A DNA stretch of 40,156 nucleotides from an uncultured Haliea sp. (GTDB lineage: Bacteria > Pseudomonadota > Gammaproteobacteria > Pseudomonadales > Halieaceae). Position numbers and translations under genes: made by a program. Under the pieces are notes generated by a model. That model did not search any database and had not been told where the DNA came from. It saw only the letters and a program-made list of their open reading frames with translations. Numbering within the stretch: position 1 is the first letter of the stretch; every line of letters begins with the position of its first letter. Location of the stretch: contig CAJXUQ010000028.1 in NCBI GenBank assembly GCA_913061145.1, forward strand, positions 1-40,156. The letters are read 5' to 3'. Below are positions 32,752 to 40,109 of this stretch, in pieces.

Positions 32752-32859
32752 CCAAGTTACTCCCTGTTGCGCCCGTTTTCGGCGTAAACCACCACCGCAG
32801 TTCCACCGGATACTACGAAAAGGTCGGCAGGCCATTGAAATTTAAAAACTTTTGCTGCG

Positions 32860-32888
32860 TTGACCTGTCACACAGCCGGCTCTATAGT
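32860..32888 (+). promoter_or_regulatory. Sigma70-type promoter of the zapB-like/zapA unit
   Basis: TTGACC (32860-32865), 17-base spacer, TATAGT (32883-32888), each 5 of 6 to consensus. Predicted start near 32895. The -10 lies in a small inverted repeat TATAG-N6-CTATA (32883-32898), a possible regulator site. Confidence 0.7.
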
Positions 32889-32922
32889 AAGCGCTATATC
32901 CAGACAGCCCAAGTAGCACGTC

Positions 32923-33132
32923 ATGGCAGATACCCAGCTCCAGACTCTGGAGACCAGAATCGATGAACTGATCGCCCTGTGCCGGGATCTTAACCGGGAA
33001 AATCAGCGCCTGAAACGCGAGAATGACGGCTGGCGCCTGGAGCGTGAGGACCTCATCAGTAAAAACAACCTGGCGCGTAACAAAGTCGAAGCAATGATCG
33101 CCCGCCTGCGGTCCATGGAGCAACGCCAGTGA
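32923..33132 (+). CDS. ZapB-like small coiled-coil protein (TIGR02449 type)
   Basis: A 69-residue protein that is almost entirely coiled coil: LQTLETRIDELIALCRDLNR then ENQRLKRENDGWRLEREDL and ARNKVEAMIARLRSMEQ, with heptad spacing of Leu/Ile. It matches the small family found directly before zapA in pseudomonads and relatives and is often annotated TIGR02449 or ZapB-like. A role in the FtsZ-ring network through ZapA is suggested by position. Its stop overlaps the zapA GTG start (GTGA), so the two are probably co-translated. Confidence 0.85.
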   Translation: MADTQLQTLETRIDELIALCRDLNRENQRLKRENDGWRLEREDLISKNNLARNKVEAMIARLRSMEQRQ

Positions 33133-33455
33133 GTACGGTCAACACCGTTTCGGTGCATATTCTGGACAAGGAATACCAGGTCGCCTGCCCCGAAGACCAG
33201 CAGGCTGAGCTTATCATCTCAGCCCGCTACCTCGACAAGCAGATGCGCGCGATACGTGACACCGGCAAGGTCATCGGCCTGGAGCGCATCGCGGTCATGG
33301 CGGCACTCAACATCAGCCACGAACTGCTCAAGGCCTCCGGACAGGGCACGGTGCCTGCGGTGGCGGATGAAGCGGTCGACACGACGGCAGTCGCCAGCCT
33401 GCAGCGCAAAGTGGATGAGGCACTCTACCAGCTGCGGCAGCTGGAAATCGGCTGA
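33129..33455 (+). CDS. zapA: Cell division protein ZapA
   Basis: A 108-residue FtsZ-ring-associated protein that cross-links FtsZ filaments. The amino domain VSVHILDKEYQVACPEDQQAEL and YLDKQMRAIRDTGKVIGLER match ZapA, followed by IAVMAALNISHELL and a C-terminal helix (ASLQRKVDEALYQLRQLE) for tetramer formation. GTG 33129 overlaps the preceding stop. 6S RNA follows directly, as in E. coli and Pseudomonas. Confidence 0.95.
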   Translation: MSTVNTVSVHILDKEYQVACPEDQQAELIISARYLDKQMRAIRDTGKVIGLERIAVMAALNISHELLKASGQGTVPAVADEAVDTTAVASLQRKVDEALYQLRQLEIG

Positions 33456-33483
33456 TCGCAGCCAGCCCGACCTCCAGATCGTG

Positions 33484-33489
33484 TATACT
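33484..33489 (+). promoter_or_regulatory. -10 element for 6S RNA
   Basis: TATACT is placed about seven bases ahead of the predicted 6S RNA 5' end and just after the zapA stop. No good -35 is visible at 16-18 bases (GCCAGC at 33461-33466). Confidence 0.55.
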
Positions 33490-33497
33490 GGCCGCTG

Positions 33498-33675
33498 GAT
33501 CCCTGGCATGGGCGCCAGGCAGACAGTCCTCGAGCCGATAAGTCTATACCCGGAGGTTCCTCGTTGCTGTTGGTGTGCATGTCCGGCGCTGTCCGGAAAG
33601 CCTGATACAGTACAGGGCCCTCCTCCTTGAACCGTCGGGTTCAGGGCAACTCTGTCAACGTCATGCCGGGAATCC
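33498..33675 (+). ncRNA. ssrS: 6S RNA
   Basis: About 178 bases between zapA and the 5-formyl-THF cyclo-ligase gene, its conserved place. The ends pair as a terminal stem (CCTGGCATG at 33502-33510 with CATGCCGGG at 33662-33670). Primary-sequence hallmarks shared with E. coli 6S are ACAGTC-N2-CGAGCCGATA on the 5' side, TTGGTGTGCATGTCCGG and GTCCGGAAAGCCTGA near the apical arm, and CCTTGAACC-N-GGGTTCAGGGCAAC on the 3' side. 6S RNA mimics an open promoter and sequesters sigma70 RNA polymerase in stationary phase. Ends are estimates to within a few bases. Confidence 0.92.
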
Positions 33676-33684
33676 ACCTCTCTC

Positions 33685-34284
33685 ATGCCATCTGAACCGG
33701 ACGCACGCGACGCCCTGCGGCGCCAGCTCCGCGAGCGACGCAAGGCACTCCCAGCCGAACAACAGGCCACAGCCGCACGCGCCGTTGCCGAGCACATCCA
33801 CAAGCTGCCCGGCTGGGACGCTGCGCGGCATATCGGCCTGTACTGGCCCAACGATGGCGAACTCGGCACGCAGCCTCTGGCACAGGCCTGCCGGGCACAG
33901 GGCAAGCGAACCTATCTCCCGGTCCTGACGCAACAGCGAACGCTGGTCTTTCGCGAGTGGCTGGACAATCAGGCAATGCAGGCCAACCGTTACGGCATCC
34001 CCGAACCCGACAGCAGCCACCGCAGCCGCACCGCGGGGGAACTGGACGTGCTGGTTATGCCGCTGGTGGGTTGGCAGCGTGACGGCTACCGTCTGGGCAT
34101 GGGTGGTGGCTTTTATGATCGGACCCTGGCGGACGCCCGGGGTCTATTGTGTGTGGGCCTGGCTTACGCATGCCAGCAGATTACCGGCTTGAACGGAGCA
34201 GCCTGGGACATCCCAGTACACTGGGTTTTGACGGAGTCGGGCCTGACAGCCTGCGACGTGCAGGAGAGGGCGCCTACTCGATGA
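33685..34284 (+). CDS. 5-formyltetrahydrofolate cyclo-ligase
   Basis: A 199-residue enzyme (YgfA/MTHFS family) converting 5-formyl-THF to 5,10-methenyl-THF with ATP. Features: ALRRQLRERRKALPAEQQ (amino helix), IGLYWPNDGELGTQPLAQAC, YLPVLTQQRTLVFREW, YGIPEPDSS, and the nucleotide loop DGYRLGMGGGFYDRTLAD. It begins about 10 bases after the 6S RNA 3' end and probably shares its transcript, as with E. coli ssrS-ygfA. Its 3' end overlaps the small convergent gene by 11 bases. The ATG 33685 has only a weak ribosome site in the 6S tail region. Confidence 0.93.
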   Translation: MPSEPDARDALRRQLRERRKALPAEQQATAARAVAEHIHKLPGWDAARHIGLYWPNDGELGTQPLAQACRAQGKRTYLPVLTQQRTLVFREWLDNQAMQANRYGIPEPDSSHRSRTAGELDVLVMPLVGWQRDGYRLGMGGGFYDRTLADARGLLCVGLAYACQQITGLNGAAWDIPVHWVLTESGLTACDVQERAPTR

Positions 34285-34417
34285 TAACGCCGGCCTGTAA
34301 CTCGGAGGCGGGTGCGGCAACCGAATCGCTCGCGGACAGGGGCAACAACATGGTCACCAGCACGCCGATGCCGAAGGCGGCAGCAATCAACAGGAAGAAG
34401 TCTGGCTTATTCTTCAC
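34274..34417 (-). CDS. Small single-span membrane protein, 47 residues
   Basis: A short reading frame from GTG 34417: a basic start (KNKPDFF), one hydrophobic helix LLIAAAFGIGVLVTMLLPL (about 8-26), and a polar tail SASDSVAAPASELQAGVIIE. It looks like a true small membrane protein because hydrophobicity is concentrated in one clean helix and it ends exactly against the convergent cyclo-ligase gene. The longer frame up to 34585 is Arg/Ser/Gly-rich and looks non-coding. The ribosome site (AAAGAG) is weak. I do not recognise the family. Confidence 0.5.
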   Translation of the reverse strand: MKNKPDFFLLIAAAFGIGVLVTMLLPLSASDSVAAPASELQAGVIIE

Positions 34418-34664
34418 AACGACACTCTTTGTACACAGTTCTCGCAATCCAAGACGGCAGGCGGCTTCGCACCTGGCAAGCCACCCTACCGCACCCCCGG
34501 ATGACGCCGACACAGACCGCCGGCGCCCTCCACTTTCCCAAGGCTCTTTTCGGCCCTGCACTGAATTTTTTTGGCAATTTTTCACACTATTTTTGAAGTC
34601 TAGCTCAGCGTTTATCGAAAGAAAACCCCGAAACTATTGAAATCTCGACATTTTCCTTATCAAC

Positions 34665-34680
34665 GGGGCATTACTGCCCC
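34665..34680 (-). terminator. Possible weak hairpin at the ilvA stop
   Basis: GGGGCA-TTAC-TGCCCC straddles the ilvA TAA stop (34671-34673). In the transcript it is followed by GUUGAUAAGG and no U-run, so termination is doubtful. Confidence 0.3.
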
Positions 34681-36206
34681 ATTTGGGGTTGGCCGAGGTA
34701 CAACTGATAGGCGCGATTATCGGATTCATCCCACCACGGGTAACCTACCGCATCGAGCACGTCGCGAAACGCCCTGCGCTCCGCGCGCGGCACCTGCACA
34801 CCGAGCAGGATGCGGCCATAGGCCGCGCCGTGGTTGCGGTAGTGGAACAGGGAGATGTTCCAGCGCTGCCCGAGGCCCGACAGGAACTTCAGCAGCGCAC
34901 CCGGCCGCTCGGGGAATTCCACGCGAAACACCGCTTCATCCGTCAGGTCAGCGGGCGCTCTGCCGCCCACCATATGCCGGATATGCAACTTGGCCATCTC
35001 GTTGTTGGTCATGTCTTCTGTGGCGTAACCCTGCTCGCCGAGGTCCTGCAGCAGGTCGCTCAGGTCACTGCCGCCAGGAATCACAGAGAGGCCCAGGAAC
35101 ACCAGCGCAGACCCGGCATCGGAATAGCGGTAATTGAACTCGGTGATATTGCGCCGGCCGAGGGCACTGCAGAAGGTGCGGAAACTGCCGGGGCGCTCGG
35201 GAATCGTCACGCTGATCACCGCTTCGCGGTGCTCGCCCACCTCGGTGCGCTCGGAAATATAGCGCAGCCGGTCAAAGTTGGTGTTCGCCCCGCTGACAAT
35301 CGCCAGCAGGTCCTGGTCGCGCACTCCCGTTGTTTCGACATATTTCTTCAGGCCAGCCAGCGCCAGCGCGCCCGCAGGCTCGGCAATGCCGCGGGTATCC
35401 TCGAAGATATCCTTGATAGCGGCGCAGATCTCGTCCGTGGTGGCGGTGATCACCTCATCGACCGTACTGCGGATAACGCGGAAGGTCTCCTTGCCGATCT
35501 GCGCCACGGCACAGCCGTCCGCGAACAGGCCGACTTCCGGCAGTACGGCGCGGCGGCCCTTGCGCAGTGCCAGTTGCAGGCAGGCGGCGTCCTCCGGCTC
35601 CACGCCGATCAACCGCGTTTCGGGCCAGACGTACTTGATATAGGCGGCGACGCCGGCAAGCAGGCCACCGCCGCCCACCGGCACGAAGATCGCGTCCAGC
35701 GGCCGCTGCAGCTGACGCACGATTTCCATGCCAACCGTGCCCTGCCCGGCAATCACATCCGGGTCGTCGAAGGGGTGCACGTACACCATGAATTTTTCCG
35801 CCACCAGCTTCTGCGCGTAGACCGATGCCTCGTCGAAGGTGTCTCCGTGCAGAACCACCCTCGCGCCCCGGTTGCGCACCGCATCGACTTTGATCTGTGG
35901 GGTGGTGCGCGGCATCACGATGGTGGCCTTGACGCCCATATGCTGCGCCGCCATGGCCAGGCCCTGGGCATGGTTGCCGGCAGACGCGGCCACCACGCCA
36001 CAGGCGCGCTGTTCGGCGGACAGCTTCTGCATCTTGTTGTAGGCGCCACGCAGCTTGAAGGAAAACACGGGCTGCAAGTCCTCGCGCTTGAACAGCACGC
36101 GGTTGCCGAGGCGACGCGACATCAACATGGCTTCATCGACCGGGGTCTCGCGCGCGACGTCGTACACGCGAGCATCGAGAATGCGCTTGATATACGAGGA
36201 GGGCAT
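34671..36206 (-). CDS. ilvA: Threonine ammonia-lyase, biosynthetic
   Basis: A 511-residue PLP enzyme deaminating threonine to 2-oxobutyrate, the first step of isoleucine synthesis. The PLP Lys51 is in FKREDLQPVFSFKLRGAYNK, followed by ACGVVAASAGNHAQGLAMAA and the phosphate loop VPVGGGGLLAGVAAYIKYV. Two C-terminal ACT-like regulatory domains (EREAVISVTIPERPGSFRTF, then FRVEFPERPGALLKFLSGLG) mark the isoleucine-inhibited biosynthetic type. Start ATG 36206 (MPSSYIKRILDARVYDVARE) fits pseudomonad IlvA; the frame continues to 36596 but runs over rpiA. It is divergent from rpiA, as in Pseudomonas. Confidence 0.95.
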   Translation of the reverse strand: MPSSYIKRILDARVYDVARETPVDEAMLMSRRLGNRVLFKREDLQPVFSFKLRGAYNKMQKLSAEQRACGVVAASAGNHAQGLAMAAQHMGVKATIVMPRTTPQIKVDAVRNRGARVVLHGDTFDEASVYAQKLVAEKFMVYVHPFDDPDVIAGQGTVGMEIVRQLQRPLDAIFVPVGGGGLLAGVAAYIKYVWPETRLIGVEPEDAACLQLALRKGRRAVLPEVGLFADGCAVAQIGKETFRVIRSTVDEVITATTDEICAAIKDIFEDTRGIAEPAGALALAGLKKYVETTGVRDQDLLAIVSGANTNFDRLRYISERTEVGEHREAVISVTIPERPGSFRTFCSALGRRNITEFNYRYSDAGSALVFLGLSVIPGGSDLSDLLQDLGEQGYATEDMTNNEMAKLHIRHMVGGRAPADLTDEAVFRVEFPERPGALLKFLSGLGQRWNISLFHYRNHGAAYGRILLGVQVPRAERRAFRDVLDAVGYPWWDESDNRAYQLYLGQPQMGQ

Positions 36207-36363
36207 ATGCGTGATCCAGTAAAAAGCCAGCCCGCCATGGTAATGGAGCTGACGCGGATTTTCAGCACTGATTGCAGGCGCGGTGCGGGTTTTTTCGATA
36301 TCCGCCGGACACGCCCCGTTATGCTTTATACTTTCTCTTTTGGCATGAAGCGGGCAGGCGAAT

Positions 36364-37038
36364 ATGACACAGGACGCGCTCAAGCAGGCGGTCGCACAGG
36401 CTGCGCTGGATTTCATCAAACCCCATCTGGAGCACGACACCGTGCTCGGCATCGGCACAGGCTCCACCGCCAACCTGTTCATCGACTTGCTCGCCGCACT
36501 GCGGGGTGACTTCCATACCACCGTCGCCAGCTCCGAGGCCTCTGCAGCCAGACTGCGCCAACACGGCATCCAGGTGAGCGACCTGAACAGCGTCAACCAG
36601 GTCGACTTCTATATTGATGGTGCGGACGAAGCCAATGCTGCGTTGCAACTGATCAAGGGCGGCGGTGCGGCGCTGACCCGTGAGAAAATTGTCGCCGCCG
36701 TGGCGCGCACCTTTATCTGCATTGCAGACGAAAGCAAGCGCGTGCACACCCTGGGTCAGTTCCCGCTGCCCGTGGAGGTTATCCCCATGGCCCGCAGCCA
36801 CGTAGCGAGGGAGCTGGTGAAGCTGGGCGGCGACCCGGTCTACCGGGAGGGCGTGGTCACTGACAACGGCAACGTCATCCTCGACGTCCACAACTTCTCC
36901 ATCCCGCAACCGCTGGCCATGGAGGCGAAAATCAACAATATCACCGGCGTGGTCACCAACGGCCTGTTCGCCCTGCGGCCGGCAGATGTTCTGCTGCTGG
37001 GCACAGCGCAGGGTGTGGAAACCCTGCGCGCCAGCTGA
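36364..37038 (+). CDS. rpiA: Ribose-5-phosphate isomerase A
   Basis: A 224-residue pentose-phosphate enzyme interconverting ribose-5-phosphate and ribulose-5-phosphate. Motifs: [15 protein letters not shown], the catalytic loop [32 protein letters not shown] with the base/Lys region, [23 protein letters not shown] and [14 protein letters not shown] 36364 is preceded by CGGGCAGGCG. A TATACT (36327-36332) upstream is a candidate -10, without a clear -35. Its 3' end is 10 bases from the convergent dehydrogenase. Confidence 0.96.
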   Translation: MTQDALKQAVAQAALDFIKPHLEHDTVLGIGTGSTANLFIDLLAALRGDFHTTVASSEASAARLRQHGIQVSDLNSVNQVDFYIDGADEANAALQLIKGGGAALTREKIVAAVARTFICIADESKRVHTLGQFPLPVEVIPMARSHVARELVKLGGDPVYREGVVTDNGNVILDVHNFSIPQPLAMEAKINNITGVVTNGLFALRPADVLLLGTAQGVETLRAS

Positions 37039-37048
37039 GTCCGCGCGC

Positions 37049-38449
37049 CTACAGGTCGAAAATCTTGCCCGGGTTCATAATGCCCTGGGGGTCAAAGACC
37101 TGTTTGATCTGTTTCATGATTGCGATTTCCGCCTCCGAACGGCTGTAGTGCAGGTAATCCTTCTTCAACAGGCCAACACCGTGCTCTGCTGACACACTGC
37201 CTTCGTGGCGCTGCACAATCTCAAACACCCAGCGGCTCACCTCTCCACAGCGCTGCTGGAACTCGGCCATGGGCAACTCATCCGGCTTGAGCACGTTCAG
37301 GTGCACATTGCCGTCGCCGATGTGCCCAAACCAGACGATCTCGAAGTCGGGATAGGCCCGGTTGACCACGGCTTCCACCTCTGCAAGGAAGTCGGGCACG
37401 CGCACGATCGTGGTGGCGATGTCGTTTTTGTAGGGCGTCCAGCGGGAGATGGTTTCCGAGATATCCTCACGCAGCCGCCACAGGGCCTGCGCCTGGGCCA
37501 CGCTCTGGCTGACCACGCCATCCACCACCCAGCCCTGTTCCACACAGTGCTCAAACAGCGCCATGGCCTGATCGAGTTCCGCCTCGGTGTGCTGCTCGAA
37601 CTCCAGCAGGGCATAAAACCCGCTGACGGTCTCGAATGGCCGCTGCAGACCCTGGTGCGCCACGACCTTCTGCAGCGCCAGTTCGGAGAAGAATTCGAAG
37701 GCCTGCAGATCCATGGCACCCTGCCAGGTTTCGAGCACCTGCATCACGGCGGCCATATCCGGCACTCCGAGCACCATCACCGTCAGGTTCTGCGGGGGCC
37801 GCGCCAGCTGCATGGTGGCCTCTACAACGATGCCCAGGGTGCCCTCGGCCCCGATGATCAGCTGGCGCAGGTCGTAACCGGCATTGTTCTTGACCAGGCC
37901 GCGATTCAGGTCGAGCAGTTCGCCACGACCGGTCACCACCTTCAGGCCCGCCACCCAGTCACGCGTCATGCCGTGGCGTATGACCTTGATACCACCGGCG
38001 TTGGTGGAAATGTTGCCGCCGATCTGGCTGGACCCGCTGGAGGCAAAATCCACCGGGTAGAACAACCCCTGCTCCGCAGCGAAAGCCTGCAGCTGGGCTG
38101 TCACCACACCGGCCCCGCAGCGCACCGTGCGGTCAACCGGGTTGAATTCGTCGATCCGGTTCAGGCGGTCGAGCGCGATGACCACCTCTCCCTGGCAAGC
38201 CACGGCCCCGGCACTGAGCCCGGTGCGACCACCGGAAGGCACCAGCGCCAGCTGCCGGGCCAGCGCGACCTCGACCAGGGCCTGCACCTCCTCGATGCTG
38301 CCGGGTAGCACGACGGCGGACGGCGCGGGGGTGTGCACCCGCGTCCAGTCGCGACCGTAGCGCTCGAGGGAGTCTGCGTCGGTCAGGACACGGGACTCGC
38401 CAACACAGGCTTGCAACGCCTGCAACACTTCCGGGCTGATGGTGGACAC
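37049..38449 (-). CDS. FAD-linked D-2-hydroxyacid dehydrogenase (D-2-hydroxyglutarate type)
   Basis: A 466-residue flavoprotein of the GlcD/DLD/D2HGDH family. The FAD-binding PCMH domain (about 40-220) has LVPSGGRTGLSAGAV, ASSGSSQIGGNISTNAGGIK and NNAGYDLRQLIIGAEGTLGI. The C-terminal FAD-oxidase domain has the metal-site motif FGHIGDGNVHLNVLKP and SAEHGVGLLKKDYL, ending DPQGIMNPGKIFDL. The gene is divergent from serA, as in Pseudomonas, where a D-2-hydroxyglutarate dehydrogenase is known to recycle the D-2-hydroxyglutarate made by SerA. That context makes D-2-hydroxyglutarate the leading substrate; D-lactate or glycolate remain possible. Confidence 0.85.
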   Translation of the reverse strand: MSTISPEVLQALQACVGESRVLTDADSLERYGRDWTRVHTPAPSAVVLPGSIEEVQALVEVALARQLALVPSGGRTGLSAGAVACQGEVVIALDRLNRIDEFNPVDRTVRCGAGVVTAQLQAFAAEQGLFYPVDFASSGSSQIGGNISTNAGGIKVIRHGMTRDWVAGLKVVTGRGELLDLNRGLVKNNAGYDLRQLIIGAEGTLGIVVEATMQLARPPQNLTVMVLGVPDMAAVMQVLETWQGAMDLQAFEFFSELALQKVVAHQGLQRPFETVSGFYALLEFEQHTEAELDQAMALFEHCVEQGWVVDGVVSQSVAQAQALWRLREDISETISRWTPYKNDIATTIVRVPDFLAEVEAVVNRAYPDFEIVWFGHIGDGNVHLNVLKPDELPMAEFQQRCGEVSRWVFEIVQRHEGSVSAEHGVGLLKKDYLHYSRSEAEIAIMKQIKQVFDPQGIMNPGKIFDL

Positions 38450-38561
38450 AGGGATACTCCGCAGTCGAGTTAGTCGAGGGACGCAAACAGGGCGCAGTAT
38501 GGTAGCATACGCGCCCGCTTATTCCCGCCCACTACACACCGTTCAGGGAGCACCACCGCGT

Positions 38562-39791
38562 ATGGCGCCAAAGTCGCTTGAAAAGAGCAAAATCCGCTTC
38601 CTGTTACTGGAGGGTGTCCACCCGTCCGCGGTCGATACCCTGCGCAATGCCGGCTATGACAATATAGAGCTGCATCAGAAGGCGCTGGCGCCCGCCGACC
38701 TGAAGAAGGCCATCGCAGACGCACACTTCGTCGGCATCCGCTCGCGCACGCAGCTCACCGAGGACGTGCTGGATGCGGCGCGCAAACTGGTCGCCATCGG
38801 CTGCTTCTGCATAGGCACCAACCAGGTTGACCTCCCGGCCGCCACACGCCGCGGTATCGCCGTGTTCAATGCCCCCTTCAGCAACACCCGCAGCGTGGCG
38901 GAGCTGGTGATCGCCGAGGCCATTCTGCTGTTGCGCGGTGTGGCGGCCCGCAATGCCGCTGCGCACCGCGGCGAATGGCAGAAAAGCGCCACCAACGCCT
39001 ATGAAATCCGCGGCAAGCGGCTGGGCATCGTCGGCTACGGCAACATCGGCATGCAGCTCGGCGTGATCGCGGAGGGCCTGGGCATGCAGGTGCAGTTCTG
39101 TGACGTGGTGAGCAAGCTGCCCCTGGGAAACGCCCGTCAGCTGCCCTCCCTGGAGCAACTGCTGGCGCAATCGGATGTGGTCAGCCTGCACGTTCCGGAG
39201 ACCCGCGGCACGCGCAACATGATAGGCGCCGCACAACTGGCACAGATGCCCAAAGGCAGCATCCTGCTGAACGCATCGCGGGGCACCGTGGTGGATATCG
39301 ACGCCCTGGCCGCCAGCCTGGAATCCGGTCACCTGGGCGGTGCGGGTATCGATGTGTTCCCGGTTGAGCCACGCGCCAATGACGAGGAGTTCATCTCTCC
39401 GCTGCGGGCTTTCGACAACGTCATCCTCACCCCGCACATCGGCGGCAGCACCGTGGAGGCACAGGCCAATATCGGTGTTGAAGTGGCCGAAAAACTCGCC
39501 CGTTACAGCGATACCGGGGCCACCACGTCGTCCGTCAACTTCCCCGAGGTGTCCCTGCCGGAGCACGAGGGCAGCCATCGCCTGCTGCACATCCACCACA
39601 ACGTCCCCGGGGTCATGAGCGCCATCAACCGGGTGTTTTCCGAGTACGACATCAACGTGTCGGCCCAGTTTCTGCAAACCAACGAGGCGGTGGGCTACGT
39701 GGTGATCGATGTCGACGCCGAATACTCGGACGTCGCGCTGGCAAAGCTGGCCAGCATAGACGGTACAATCCGCAGTCGCGTACTATTCTAG
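38562..39791 (+). CDS. serA: D-3-phosphoglycerate dehydrogenase
   Basis: A 409-residue NAD-dependent dehydrogenase opening serine synthesis. The amino end KIRFLLLEGVHPSAVDTLRN and VGIRSRTQLTEDVLDAA are typical. The NAD fold is LGIVGYGNIGMQLG (GxGxxG at 158-163). Catalytic residues lie in LLNASRGTVVDIDAL (Arg), DVFPVEP (Glu) and ILTPHIGGSTVEAQANIG (His). The C-terminal ACT domain (HHNVPGVMSAINRVFSEYDI) senses serine. Length equals E. coli SerA (410). Start ATG 38562; the frame opens earlier at 38439 inside the divergent gene and is rejected. The Lys/Arg-rich amino end allows 2-oxoglutarate reduction as in related SerA enzymes (inference). Confidence 0.95.
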   Translation: MAPKSLEKSKIRFLLLEGVHPSAVDTLRNAGYDNIELHQKALAPADLKKAIADAHFVGIRSRTQLTEDVLDAARKLVAIGCFCIGTNQVDLPAATRRGIAVFNAPFSNTRSVAELVIAEAILLLRGVAARNAAAHRGEWQKSATNAYEIRGKRLGIVGYGNIGMQLGVIAEGLGMQVQFCDVVSKLPLGNARQLPSLEQLLAQSDVVSLHVPETRGTRNMIGAAQLAQMPKGSILLNASRGTVVDIDALAASLESGHLGGAGIDVFPVEPRANDEEFISPLRAFDNVILTPHIGGSTVEAQANIGVEVAEKLARYSDTGATTSSVNFPEVSLPEHEGSHRLLHIHHNVPGVMSAINRVFSEYDINVSAQFLQTNEAVGYVVIDVDAEYSDVALAKLASIDGTIRSRVLF

Positions 39792-39833
39792 GCCACGCCC
39801 GCTGGCATACCGCGCTACCACGAGGGATTCGCC

Positions 39834-40109
39834 ATCACTGTCGTAGCAAACCGCAAGAATGCGTTCCTCGCGCGCCTGGTCAACGACCATGGCGGCGCCC
39901 TGGAACGCTATCTCGCCCGCAAACTGGACAGCCCGGAGGACGCCGCCGAAGTCGCCCAGGAGGCCTTTTTGCGCCTGCACCGGCTGGAGTCGCCGGAAAC
40001 CCTGGACAACGCCCGCGCCTTCCTGTTTCAGGTGGCGACCAACCTCGCCGTCGACCAGTTGCGGCGGCGCAAGCTGCATCTGCAGTTCATGCACGGCGAA
40101 CGGCAGCAG
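39834..40109 (+). CDS. ECF sigma factor (FecI-like), 3' truncated, non-canonical start
   Basis: The first 92 codons of an extracytoplasmic-function sigma factor. Region 2 is clear: NAFLARLVNDHGGALERYLA, DSPEDAAEVAQEAFLRLHRL (sigma2.1-2.2) and ARAFLFQVATNLAVDQLRRR (sigma2.3-2.4). The frame is open from the serA stop (39789-39791), but it has no ATG, GTG or TTG before the conserved domain. The best site is ATC at 39834, preceded at the right distance by GAGGGA, giving (M)TVVANRKN. Either a rare ATC start or a G-to-C error near the contig end explains this. Real sequence stops at 40109, where adapter begins. FecI-type factors usually control TonB receptors via a FecR partner; none is visible. 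Confidence 0.8.
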
